This document shows, piece by piece, positions 8,232 to 16,147 of a DNA stretch of 40,084 bases. The stretch's first letter is position 1; every line of letters begins with the position of its first letter. The stretch lies in contig NZ_BCTX01000046.1 in the NCBI RefSeq assembly GCF_001590985.1, positions 1 through 40,084 of the forward strand, given 5' to 3'. The position numbers were made by a program, and so were the translations under genes. The notes below the pieces were generated by a model. The model did no database searches. It saw only the letters and a program-made list of their open reading frames with translations, and was not told the origin of the DNA. The stretch comes from Novosphingobium naphthalenivorans NBRC 102051. GTDB taxonomy: Bacteria; Pseudomonadota; Alphaproteobacteria; Sphingomonadales; Sphingomonadaceae.

Positions 8232-8773
8232 GCGGCGGCCCTCCTGCGACGCGCGAGAAACGCGGCAATGGCTTTCTGCCCCTGCGAGATGATCCCGGCA
8301 CAGACCTTCGGATCGCTGGCATAATAGCGACCCCATGCTTCCGGCTCGTCCGCTCGTTCGGCACCGGCCGGAGCCAGAACGGTCAGCGGCACGCCGATCC
8401 GGGCGAACATGGCACGCAGCGGTGCCGTCAGCGTGGCCACGGCAATCTCACAATTGGCGCCAAGGTCATTGGCGGCACTGCCCCACAGTTCGATCATGGC
8501 GAAGGCATCATCGGCGGCCAGATTACCGATTTCGATAATGCTCTCCCGCGCCGTGGGCTTGCCCACCGCGGCCGAGACCACCTGCTCCACCGGCGCATCA
8601 AGATAGCGTTCGAGAAACAGGGCTTCATCCCCCGCCCGGCGGAAGCCCAGCGCGGCGCGAGTCAGCTCGCCGCGTTCGATCTGGCTGTACTGTCCAAAAG
8701 CCGGCCGCACGCTCGCGCCATGGGCCTCCATGAAGCGCCTTTGCACGAGGTGGAATTCGGGACTGTCAGACAT
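8228..8773 (-). CDS. Thermostable hemolysin (T_hemolysin, delta-VPH) family protein
   Basis: 181 residues, first gene of the four-gene operon. It matches what I recall of the T_hemolysin family: a LFLERYLDAPVEQVVS segment followed by IIEIGNLAADDAFAMIELW and a C-terminal helix pair. The ATG at 8773 is chosen over 8794 because AAGGAGA lies about 5 bases upstream. There is no signal peptide or membrane helix, arguing against a secreted pore-former. I recall the family being grouped with acetyltransferase-like (GNAT) folds, which would make it an acyl- or aminoacyl-transfer partner of the ligase/oxidase downstream; that is inference. Its stop overlaps the GTG start of the fusion gene by 4 bp. The C-terminus is rich in Arg and Ala (LARRRRAAA). 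Confidence 0.8.
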   Translation of the reverse strand: MSDSPEFHLVQRRFMEAHGASVRPAFGQYSQIERGELTRAALGFRRAGDEALFLERYLDAPVEQVVSAAVGKPTARESIIEIGNLAADDAFAMIELWGSAANDLGANCEIAVATLTAPLRAMFARIGVPLTVLAPAGAERADEPEAWGRYYASDPKVCAGIISQGQKAIAAFLARRRRAAA

Positions 8774-8937
8774 GAATGTCTCCTTGGGGTTCAAGCAGAC
8801 GACGACGCAGGCGCAGCGCCTCCGCAGTTCCGGCGGGGAAGAATCTTTGTTCCCGCGTCAGGCCGGAGGCGGCGCTAAACCGATTTTAACCACTCCCTGC
8901 GACAATCCGCGAAGCACCAACAAACCAGACGGCTGTC

Positions 8938-9138
8938 ATGTCTTTCATCAAGGGTCTGATCCCGGGAATCCTGCTGACCTGGATCGTTTCGGGCATCATC
9001 GGATCGAACGGCTCGAAAGGCGGCATGCTCGCCATCGAACATGTGTTCATTCAGGGGCATGGCTTCTACTGGTCCTGGCCCTTGTTTCTTGCGGCAACCG
9101 GCCTGTGCTGGGCCCTGTTCTGGATGATGGATTCCTGA
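8938..9138 (+). CDS. Two-helix membrane mini-protein
   Basis: 66 residues: helix 1 at about 6-21 (GLIPGILLTWIVSGII), a short polar loop, and an aromatic-rich helix 2 at about 43-63 (FYWSWPLFLAATGLCWALFW). The hydrophobic pattern, sensible start MSFIKG and lack of a competing gene on the other strand support a real small inner-membrane protein. The ribosome-binding site is weak. It is divergent from the T_hemolysin operon and could share its 164-bp promoter region. I know no function for it. Confidence 0.68.
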   Translation: MSFIKGLIPGILLTWIVSGIIGSNGSKGGMLAIEHVFIQGHGFYWSWPLFLAATGLCWALFWMMDS

Positions 9139-9327
9139 TCCTCTCCGCATGATCCCGGCAACTTCCGCAATCCGGACCCTATGCTTGTCCTCCGCGCCCG
9201 GATCTTGTCAGAAATTCGTCTCATAACTGTCTAAAGCCAGCGGTAGAATCGCGCATGCGTGCCTTCCGGCGCCCCCCTGCCCCAGGGGGATCGTTCTCGC
9301 GAAAGCACTGTTCGAGCTTCGAGGCTG

Positions 9328-10881
9328 ATGGATACCAACGCTGCGCCATGCCACAATCCGCCCTCGTCGAAGGCTGGCGCGGACACTGAAAGCACGCCCG
9401 GTATCGAAAGCCTGAAAGCGCGGATCGCAGCCCTGATCGCCACGATCTCGGCGGAGGCCGCGCAACAGATGGCGCCATGGACGCTCTGGGGCATCCGGGA
9501 AGACTTCCGGCCCAGCGCGGAAAACCTCGCCGCCTATCTCGCCTTTCGCCATCACGACCTTCGCGACCTCCAGCGCTCGCTCATGGCGCTGGGGCTGTCG
9601 TCGCTCGGGCGCCTTGAAAGCCGCGTCATGCCGACGCTGACGGCAGTCCACGCGGCATTGGCAGCGATGCAGGGCGCCGCGATACAGGGCGCCGCGTCGG
9701 CGGCCAAGGCCGATCCCGGCGCATTCTTCGCAGGCGAAGACCGCTTGCAGCGCCGGGCGCTTGCCCTGCTGGGGACGGCGGAAAATGAACGGCAGGCGGC
9801 CTTGCTGATCACCTGCCCCAGCGAGGCTGCCGACGATCCCGCCTTCCTGGAAAGCCTGGCCCTGCGCGGCGTGGAAGCCTTGCGGATCAACTGCGCGCAC
9901 GACGATGCGGAAAAATGGGAGCGGATGATCGCCCATGCCCGCGCGGCGGAGCAGCGTTGCGGCCACCGGTTCCGCATCTTCATGGACCTTGCCGGTCCGA
10001 AAAACCGCATCGGGGCCGTCCGTCCCAATCGCGAAATCCGCCGGATCTTCCCCGGAGAGCGCATCGCCATGGTCGCGCCCGGGCAGATCGAACGGCCGGT
10101 TCCGCCCGATGTCGCCTTCGTCTTCGAATGCATGCTGCCCGAAGCCATCGCCCAGGCCCGCCCCGGCCAGAGGCTGTTGATCGACGACGGGAAGATCGCC
10201 GCCAGTGTCGATTTCGTGGACGACGGCGTGCTCATCGCCTCAGTCACCCGGACCAAGGAGAAAGGCGGCAAGCTCAAGCCCGAAAAAGGCATCAATCTTC
10301 CCGATACCGAACTGCACCTGCCGGCGCTGACGGCCAAGGACCGGCAGGACCTGGCCTTCATAGCCGAACATGCGGACGGCCTGTCGTTCTCGTTCGTCCA
10401 GACGCCCGACGACGTGCAGTTGCTGCAGGATGCGCTGGCAGCGCTGCCGGTCCGCCGCGAACATCCGCTGGCGCTGATCCTCAAGATCGAGACGGCCCTT
10501 GCCGTCCAGAACCTGCCCGGCATCGTGGTGCGCGCCGGAGCCCGCAATCCGGTGGCGATCATGATCGCCCGGGGCGATCTTGCCATCGAGATCGGCTTCG
10601 CCCGGCTGGCCGAGATGCAGGAGGAGATCCTGTGGATCGCCGAAGCCGCGCAAGTCCCGGTCATCTGGGCAACGCAGGTCCTCGAACAGCTGGTCAAGGA
10701 AGGCCTGCCGCATCGCGGCGAACTGACCGATGCGGCCATGGCAGCGCGGGCGGAATGTGTGATGCTCAACAAGGGGCCGCATCTGCTCGAAGCAATCGAC
10801 GCGCTCGATCCCCTGCTCAAACGGATGGCGGACCACATCCACAAGAAGACGCCGCAACTACGGCGCCTCGCTTCCTGGTAG
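9328..10881 (+). CDS. Pyruvate-kinase-like protein with extra N-terminal region, lacking the C-terminal domain
   Basis: 517 residues. Residues about 155-500 follow the pyruvate kinase barrel: GVEALRINCAHD, the MDLAGPKNRIG substrate loop (K retained, the usual DTKGPE altered), LLIDDGKI, KGINLPD..LPALTAKD, the catalytic-lysine segment ALILKIETALAVQNLPGI, the metal-site-like MIARGDLAIEIG, and VIWATQVLEQLVKEG. The usual C-terminal allosteric domain is absent; the protein stops after the barrel (DPLLKRMADHIHKK). Residues 1-150 are an added helical region (ENLAAYLAFRHHDLRDLQRSL, partly quoted; LGLSSLGRLESRV). The canonical ADP/PEP residues are partly changed (for instance MLNKGPH in place of MLSGET), so glycolytic activity is uncertain. 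ATG 9328 is preferred over 9259, which would add a poorly structured Pro/Ser-rich leader. Confidence 0.82.
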   Translation: MDTNAAPCHNPPSSKAGADTESTPGIESLKARIAALIATISAEAAQQMAPWTLWGIREDFRPSAENLAAYLAFRHHDLRDLQRSLMALGLSSLGRLESRVMPTLTAVHAALAAMQGAAIQGAASAAKADPGAFFAGEDRLQRRALALLGTAENERQAALLITCPSEAADDPAFLESLALRGVEALRINCAHDDAEKWERMIAHARAAEQRCGHRFRIFMDLAGPKNRIGAVRPNREIRRIFPGERIAMVAPGQIERPVPPDVAFVFECMLPEAIAQARPGQRLLIDDGKIAASVDFVDDGVLIASVTRTKEKGGKLKPEKGINLPDTELHLPALTAKDRQDLAFIAEHADGLSFSFVQTPDDVQLLQDALAALPVRREHPLALILKIETALAVQNLPGIVVRAGARNPVAIMIARGDLAIEIGFARLAEMQEEILWIAEAAQVPVIWATQVLEQLVKEGLPHRGELTDAAMAARAECVMLNKGPHLLEAIDALDPLLKRMADHIHKKTPQLRRLASW

Positions 10882-11000
10882 CGGCACGGCGCCCGCCCCG
10901 GCATGGTCTATCCGGATATCGGGCAGCATGGCTCCTGTTATTACAGAAAACGACAATTAACGGCTGTTCTGAATGGCGTAACTGGGCGAGTAAGGGTTTC

Positions 11001-12491
11001 ATGAAATCTCGTGCTCTCCTGCTGACCATGGCGCTGGGCGTTTCCGGATGCGCCGTGGGGCCGAGCTATGCCCCCAAATCCGCCGCCGATCTCGGTGTGC
11101 CGGAAGCCTGGTCGGTACAGGCCTCGCCCACCGGCGAGGATCTGACCCGCTGGTGGTCCCGGTTCGACGACCCTGTCCTTGTCCAGCTGGTAGAGCAGGC
11201 CGCCGCCGGAAACCTCGATCTGGCGCAGGCCGTGGCGCGGCTGCGCCAGGCGCGCGAGGCGCTGGTGATCAGCCGTGCTTCGCTGCTGCCCAGCCTCAGC
11301 GGATCGGGCAGCGTGAACCGCACCGAAACCCTGCGCGGCGGCGGCACCACAGTGGCTCTGTCCAACGGCACCGTGACGACGACCGGCAGCGGCGGCGGCT
11401 CGACCAGCTTTTCGCTGGGGCTCGATGCCAGCTATCAGGCCGATCTGTTCGGCGGGGTGCGGCGATCGGTGGAAGCCAGCAAGGCGCAGTACGAAGCCTC
11501 GGGCTACGACTACGCGACGACGCTGCTTTCCGTCGAAAGCGAAGTGGCGCGCAACTACGTGCTGGCGCGCAGCTATCAGGCCCAGCTGGCCAATGCGCAG
11601 ACCTCGCTGAAGATTCAGGACGAAAACCTGCAGATTGCGCGCTGGCGGGTGCAGGCGGGCCTTGTCTCCTCGCTCGATGCCGAACAGGCCCGCGCGAGCC
11701 GGGCGGAAACCGCCGCCGCAATCCCGCAGATCGAACAGCAGTACAACGCCGCCGTCTCGCGCATCGGCGTGCTCACCGGCCAGGCGCCCGGCGCGCTCAA
11801 GCCGCTGCTGGAAAAGGTCGAGCCGATCCCCGCCGGACCGGATACCATCGGCGTAGGGATTCCCGCCAATGTCCTGCGCCAGCGGCCCGACGTGCGCGCG
11901 GCCGAACGCACGCTCGCCGCCGCCACCGCGCAGATCGGCGTTGCCAAGGCAGAGCTGTTTCCGGCGCTGGCCATCACCGGCAGTCTCAACACCAATGCCG
12001 CCTCGTTCGGCAACCTGTTCGACACGATCACCGGCAGCCTGTTCGCGGGGCTGAGCCAGGCGATCTTCAACGGCGGCAAGCTCAATGCGCAGGTCCGGTC
12101 CTATCGCGCCGCGGCCGATGCCGCTCTCGCGGCCTACCGGCAATCGGTGCTGACCGCCCTGGAGGACATCGAGAACGCCGTTGTCGCCCTCGATGCGGCG
12201 CAGCGGCGTGAACAGGAATACGCTGTCGCTTACGATGCCGCGAACAACTCCGCGATCCTCGCGCGCAGCCAGTACCGCTCCGGGCTGACTGACTTCACCA
12301 CGCTCAACACGCAGGAAGCCTCGCTCGTATCCGCGCGCAACGGGCTGGTTCAGGCCCGGGCCGACAAGGCCTCGGCCCTGATCGCACTCTATGTCGCGCT
12401 CGGCGGCGGATGGGACAGCGAGGCCCCGCCAACGGCACTTCCTGCCACCCCCTCCGGCTCCCCTGCGGCCACCAATGCGGAACAAGGCTGA
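11001..12491 (+). CDS. Outer-membrane efflux lipoprotein (NodT/TolC-like outer membrane factor)
   Basis: 496 residues. A lipoprotein signal peptide ends at lipobox VSGC with Cys17 as the lipidation site, followed by AVGPSYAPP-type sequence characteristic of NodT/OprM channels. Two outer-membrane-efflux-protein repeats follow: repeat 1 begins with WWSRFDDPVLVQLVEQA...NLDLAQAVARLRQAR, and repeat 2 lies around IGVGIPANVLRQRPDVRAAERTL (partly quoted). The trimer forms the outer-membrane exit duct of a tripartite pump. It is the first gene of a four-gene exporter operon and stops 2 bp before the adaptor start. Start ATG 11001 is preceded by TAAGGG. The upstream 119 bp contain AT-richer DNA with a loose CAGAA..TTCTG inverted motif, a possible promoter region. 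Confidence 0.93.
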   Translation: MKSRALLLTMALGVSGCAVGPSYAPKSAADLGVPEAWSVQASPTGEDLTRWWSRFDDPVLVQLVEQAAAGNLDLAQAVARLRQAREALVISRASLLPSLSGSGSVNRTETLRGGGTTVALSNGTVTTTGSGGGSTSFSLGLDASYQADLFGGVRRSVEASKAQYEASGYDYATTLLSVESEVARNYVLARSYQAQLANAQTSLKIQDENLQIARWRVQAGLVSSLDAEQARASRAETAAAIPQIEQQYNAAVSRIGVLTGQAPGALKPLLEKVEPIPAGPDTIGVGIPANVLRQRPDVRAAERTLAAATAQIGVAKAELFPALAITGSLNTNAASFGNLFDTITGSLFAGLSQAIFNGGKLNAQVRSYRAAADAALAAYRQSVLTALEDIENAVVALDAAQRREQEYAVAYDAANNSAILARSQYRSGLTDFTTLNTQEASLVSARNGLVQARADKASALIALYVALGGGWDSEAPPTALPATPSGSPAATNAEQG

Positions 12492-12493
12492 CG

Positions 12494-13852
12494 ATGACTG
12501 ACGAGACTCTCGACGAATTCCTCGGCGTGAAGCCGCAGCCGGCCTGGCGCCGCTACGCCAAATGGGGCGCATCCGCCGCTGTTGTCGTGATCCTCGTGCT
12601 GCTTCTGGCAAGATGCTTCGGAGGATCGGGCGAGACGGGCTACATCACCGTCAAGACCGGAACCGGAAGCCTGGTCACGACCGTGTCGGCCACCGGCCAG
12701 CTGGCACCGACCAACCAGGTTACGGTGGGTTCCCAGCTTTCCGGCCAGATCGTCAAAGTGATGGTCGACGTCAACGATCGTGTCACGGCCAATCAGCCGC
12801 TCGCCGAAATCGATCCGGAACAGTACGACGACGCGATCCGCCAGAACGAGGCCCAGTTGCAGGCGAACAAGGCCTCGGTCGAACAGGCCCGCGCCACGCT
12901 GGCCGAGACGCAGGCGCAGCTCGCCCGGCTGCAGGAAGTCTCGAAACTCTCCGGCGGCAAGGTCCCCTCGGGCACCGAGATGCAGACCGGCCGCGCGGAC
13001 GTGCAGCGCGCCAAGGCGGCGCTCGACGTCGCGCTCGCGAACGTTGTCGCCAGCGAAGCCACCCTGGCCCAGAGCAAGACGCAGCGCGCCCGCGCCATCA
13101 TCCGCTCGCCCGTCTCCGGCGTGGTTCTCGCCCGCGAGATCGATCCCGGCCAGACCGTCGCCGCCTCGCTCAGCGCGCCGACGCTCTTCGTGATTGCCGA
13201 AGATCTCGCGCAGATGAAGCTGGAGGTCTCGATCGACGAGGCGGACGTGGGGTCCGTGAAGGAGGGCCAGAAGGCCACTTTCACCGTCGATGCCTTTCCG
13301 GGCAAGACGTTCCCGGCAACGATCACCCGCGTCGATATCGGGTCCAACCAGTCGGTTTCCTCGGCCAGTTCCTCGTCTTCGAGTTCCACGAGCAGTAGCA
13401 GCAGCAGCAGTTCGTCCTCGTCGTCCGTGGTGTCCTATGCCGCCGATCTCGCCGTGGCGAATGCGGACGGAAAGCTGCGCCCGGGCATGACCGCTACGGC
13501 CGATATCGTCACCTCGAACAAGAGCAATGTCCTGCTCGTGCCCAATGCGGCGCTGCGCTTCACCCCGCAATCGGCCACCAGCACTTCGAGCAGCAGCACC
13601 GAATCCGGCGGCATCACCGGCGCCCTGTCCTTCGGGCCGCGGCGCAACCAGTCGTCCGAGCGCAGCGCCACGATCGCCGCCGGTGCCACCCAGACCGTCT
13701 GGGTCATCGGCGAGGATGGCAAACCCAAGGCCATCCAGATCGTAACCGGCGACACCAACGGCAGCGAAACCGAAGTCCTTTCCGGCGATCTGAAGGCCGG
13801 CATGGAGGTCATCACCGGCGAGAAATCCACTTCCGCGAGCACTAATGGCTGA
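12494..13852 (+). CDS. MacA-type periplasmic adaptor (membrane fusion protein) with polyserine tract
   Basis: 452 residues. A cytoplasmic N-terminus, one membrane helix (about 24-39), then the biotinyl-lipoyl/barrel-sandwich half (GQLAPTNQVTVGSQLSGQI), a coiled-coil hairpin (about 110-200, heavy in Gln/Ala/Arg), the returning lipoyl half (RSPVSGVVLAREIDPGQTVAASL) and beta-barrel. It links the inner-membrane ABC transporter to the outer-membrane duct. Odd feature: residues 287-311 are almost pure Ser and a second Ser/Thr-rich patch lies at about 359-371, both as insertions within the barrel/membrane-proximal part. The 3' end overlaps the ATPase gene by 8 bp. Substrate class (macrolide, lipopeptide or other) is not predictable. 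Confidence 0.93.
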   Translation: MTDETLDEFLGVKPQPAWRRYAKWGASAAVVVILVLLLARCFGGSGETGYITVKTGTGSLVTTVSATGQLAPTNQVTVGSQLSGQIVKVMVDVNDRVTANQPLAEIDPEQYDDAIRQNEAQLQANKASVEQARATLAETQAQLARLQEVSKLSGGKVPSGTEMQTGRADVQRAKAALDVALANVVASEATLAQSKTQRARAIIRSPVSGVVLAREIDPGQTVAASLSAPTLFVIAEDLAQMKLEVSIDEADVGSVKEGQKATFTVDAFPGKTFPATITRVDIGSNQSVSSASSSSSSSTSSSSSSSSSSSSVVSYAADLAVANADGKLRPGMTATADIVTSNKSNVLLVPNAALRFTPQSATSTSSSSTESGGITGALSFGPRRNQSSERSATIAAGATQTVWVIGEDGKPKAIQIVTGDTNGSETEVLSGDLKAGMEVITGEKSTSASTNG

Positions 13853-14558
13853 GACCCCGCTCATTTCCCTGCGCGGCGTGGTCAAGGTCTATGGCAGCGG
13901 ACCGACCGCGTTCCAGGCGCTGAAAGGCATCGATCTCGACATCATGGCCGGGGATTTCGTCGCCGTGATGGGGCCTTCGGGCTCGGGCAAGTCGACCACG
14001 ATGAACATTCTCGGCTGCCTCGACGTGCCGACTTCGGGCACTTTCATGTTCCAGGGCCACCGCGTCGAGCAGCTCGACCGCGACCAGCGGGCCCTGCTGC
14101 GGCGCAAGCATTTCGGCTTCGTGTTCCAGGGCTTCAATCTGCTGGCGCGCACCAATGCGCTGGAGAACGTGGAACTGCCCCTGCTCTATCGCGGCGATCA
14201 CCGGACCCAGCGGCGCGAAATGGCCATGGCCGCGCTCGACAAGGTCGGGCTCAAGGACTGGTGGGACCACACCCCCGGCGAACTTTCGGGCGGCCAGCAG
14301 CAGCGCGTCGCCATTGCCCGCGCGATCGTGACCGAGCCGACCGTGCTGCTGGCCGACGAGCCGACCGGAAACCTCGACACCGAACGCTCGCTGGAGATCA
14401 TGGAACTGCTCACCGATCTCAACCAGAGCTCCGGCATCACGGTGCTGATGGTCACGCACGAGGCAGAGATGGCCGCGTTCGCCCATACTGTCGTGCATTT
14501 TCGCGACGGGCTCGTGGACCGCATTGAAGCCGGGCATCACGGAAAGGCGCCGGCCTGA
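13845..14558 (+). CDS. ABC transporter ATP-binding protein (MacB/LolD-like)
   Basis: 237 residues, a complete ABC ATPase: Walker [10 protein letters not shown] (43-51), Q-loop in [18 protein letters not shown], signature [14 protein letters not shown], Walker [13 protein letters not shown] and the switch His in VTHEAEM. The GNLD and FNLL signatures are typical of the MacB/LolD/FtsE group. It is encoded separately from its permease, which starts at the last base of its stop codon; together they equal one MacB polypeptide. It supplies mechanical energy for the tripartite exporter through the adaptor and outer-membrane duct encoded upstream. Confidence 0.95.
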   Translation: MAETPLISLRGVVKVYGSGPTAFQALKGIDLDIMAGDFVAVMGPSGSGKSTTMNILGCLDVPTSGTFMFQGHRVEQLDRDQRALLRRKHFGFVFQGFNLLARTNALENVELPLLYRGDHRTQRREMAMAALDKVGLKDWWDHTPGELSGGQQQRVAIARAIVTEPTVLLADEPTGNLDTERSLEIMELLTDLNQSSGITVLMVTHEAEMAAFAHTVVHFRDGLVDRIEAGHHGKAPA

Positions 14559-15766
14559 TGCTCGGGACCATCTTCATGCTCGCGCTGCGATCGATCCGGC
14601 GGCACCTCATGCGCTCGTTCCTGACGATCCTCGGCATCGTCATCGGCGTCGGCGCCGTCGTCACCATGGTTACGCTCGGCAAGGCGACCACGGCCGCGGT
14701 GCAGGAACAGATCGCGGCACTGGGCACGAACATCCTGCAGATCCGCCCCGGACAGGGTTTCGGCCGGGGTGCCGGCGGCCCCGCTCCCCAGAATTTCAAG
14801 CCCGCCGACGTCACCGCGATCCAGCAGCAGATCGGCGGCGTGGTGGCCGTGGCCCCGCAGGCGCAGACTTCGGCGACCGCCATCTACGAGGGCGCCAACT
14901 GGTCGACCACGGTCAACGGCACGACAAACGCCTATTTTCAGGTCCAGCCCTGGCCCCTGAAATCCGGCCGCACGTTCAGCACTGCCGAGGAGAAAGCCGG
15001 CAAGGCCGTCTGCATCATCGGCTCGACCGTCGAGGAGAACCTGTTCCGCAATACCGATGCCCTGGACAAGCGCTTCCGCATCGGCGGCATCAGCTGCGAC
15101 GTGATCGGAACCCTCACCACGCGCGGCCAGGCCGGCTTCGGCGGGGACCAGGACGATGTCGTCATCATGCCGATCAAGACCGTGCAGCGCCGCTTCACCG
15201 GCAGCACCGACATCCGCATGATTCTGGTCAGCGTCGATCAGGACTATTCGACCAGCCGGGTCCAGGCCTCGCTTACCAGCCTCCTGCGCGAGCGGCGCCA
15301 CATCACCAGCGACGAGGAAGATGACTTCAACATCTTCGACACCAAGCAGATTTCCGACACGCTGACCGGCACGACCACGCTGCTGACCCGGATCGTCGCC
15401 GCCGTCGCCGCGATCAGCCTCGTGGTCGGCGGGATCGGCATCATGAACATCATGCTGGTCTCGGTCACGGAACGCACCCGTGAAATCGGCATTCGCCTCG
15501 CCATCGGTGCCGTAGCGAACGAAGTGCTCATGCAGTTCCTGGTGGAAGCAGTCGTGCTCTCCTGCCTGGGGGGCGTGATCGGCCTGCTGCTGGCGCAGCT
15601 CGTGATCGTGGTGGCGACACCGCTGATGCAGGTCCCCTGGACGTTCGATCCGGAGATCAATCTCTTCGCGTTCCTGATCTCGGCCGCGATCGGCGTGGTG
15701 TTCGGGTACTTCCCAGCCCGGCGGGCCGCAGGCCTCAATCCGATCGACGCGCTGCGGCACGAATAA
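14558..15766 (+). CDS. ABC transporter permease (MacB-like, FtsX fold)
   Basis: 402 residues. The N-terminal membrane helix ([18 protein letters not shown]) is preceded by the cytoplasmic [20 protein letters not shown] segment. A large periplasmic MacB_PCD domain (about 50-270) follows, then three C-terminal helices with the FtsX signature ([20 protein letters not shown], partly quoted [12 protein letters not shown]) and a final [16 protein letters not shown] motif that is diagnostic of MacB-type permeases. Its ATG shares one base with the ATPase stop (TGATG). This is a mechanotransmission exporter permease, so the cargo is likely gathered from the periplasm. Last gene of the operon; a weak stem (CCCAGTG/CACTGGG, 15871-15892) lies downstream. 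Confidence 0.95.
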   Translation: MLGTIFMLALRSIRRHLMRSFLTILGIVIGVGAVVTMVTLGKATTAAVQEQIAALGTNILQIRPGQGFGRGAGGPAPQNFKPADVTAIQQQIGGVVAVAPQAQTSATAIYEGANWSTTVNGTTNAYFQVQPWPLKSGRTFSTAEEKAGKAVCIIGSTVEENLFRNTDALDKRFRIGGISCDVIGTLTTRGQAGFGGDQDDVVIMPIKTVQRRFTGSTDIRMILVSVDQDYSTSRVQASLTSLLRERRHITSDEEDDFNIFDTKQISDTLTGTTTLLTRIVAAVAAISLVVGGIGIMNIMLVSVTERTREIGIRLAIGAVANEVLMQFLVEAVVLSCLGGVIGLLLAQLVIVVATPLMQVPWTFDPEINLFAFLISAAIGVVFGYFPARRAAGLNPIDALRHE

Positions 15767-15959
15767 CCCGGTCCGACAACCGGCCACCGGGTCAAGGATG
15801 GCCTCCGCCGCCCCATAAGCCAGTTCAGGCCCGCATTCGAACGGGAATCTGGCAACCCGCCTGACGTCTGCCCAGTGTCCCCATGCACTGGGACTGGCGC
15901 CTTGCGCACTGGCCGCGCCTTTATCGCCCCTGCACTGTGCCTGCACCACGCCACACAAA

Positions 15960-15974
15960 TGCGAATCATTCGCA
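15960..15974. promoter_or_regulatory. Fur-type box, perfect 7-1-7 palindrome
   Basis: TGCGAAT-C-ATTCGCA is a perfect 7-1-7 inverted repeat, extending to 8-1-8 with the flanking A and T. The geometry is that of the classical Fur box (TGATAAT-N-ATTATCA). It lies 173 bp before the receptor start, in a promoter region for an iron-siderophore receptor, so Fur repression is the simplest reading. Confidence 0.75.
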
Positions 15975-16096
15975 TAAACACCCTGCCGTGACGGCGGAAT
16001 GACCTCTTTCGTTTCCACCACGCGGGAAATGGGCGACCTGCAGATCCTTGGATTTCCGCGGATTTCCGGAAAAAATTGCAAAATAACTTGTGCTAT

Positions 16097-16111
16097 CGCA
16101 AGTCACTTGCA
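16097..16111. promoter_or_regulatory. Second Fur-type box near the receptor start
   Basis: CGCAAGT-C-ACTTGCA is a 7-1-7 repeat matching at 6 of 7 positions (inner 6-1-6 perfect). It ends 36 bp before the ATG of the Fiu-like receptor. A partly similar half-site series (TTGCAAAATAACTTG) lies just upstream at 16076-16090, suggesting overlapping repressor binding. Confidence 0.65.
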
Positions 16112-16147
16112 ATAGCATCTCCCCACTAACCACATCAGGGGGAATAC

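Larger units (their letters stand above)
15767..16147. other. 381-bp intergenic region upstream of the Fiu-like receptor
   Basis: No gene is visible. It begins with GC-rich sequence after the exporter operon, with a 7-bp stem (15871-15877/15886-15892) lacking a T-run. Its right half holds two Fur-type palindromes and an A-rich stretch near 16070-16085, as expected of an iron-controlled promoter. Confidence 0.7.

Noticed and set aside
5967..8324. 785-codon plus-strand open frame opposite the ligase/oxidase gene
   Set aside because: No recognisable motifs, composition typical of an antisense shadow; the minus-strand frame has full ligase and HDO motifs.
9273..9289. CCCCCTG/CAGGGGG stem before the pyruvate-kinase-like gene
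   Set aside because: Short stem with 3-nt loop and no T-run; no evidence of a terminator or riboswitch.
10930..10985. Loose inverted CAGAA..TTCTG motif before the exporter operon as an operator
   Set aside because: Arms are short and imperfect; kept only as a remark in the exporter entry.
9915..11000. In-frame 5' extension of the outer-membrane efflux gene across the pyruvate-kinase-like gene
   Set aside because: The lipoprotein signal peptide starts at 11001; the extension is an out-of-frame reading of the neighbouring gene.
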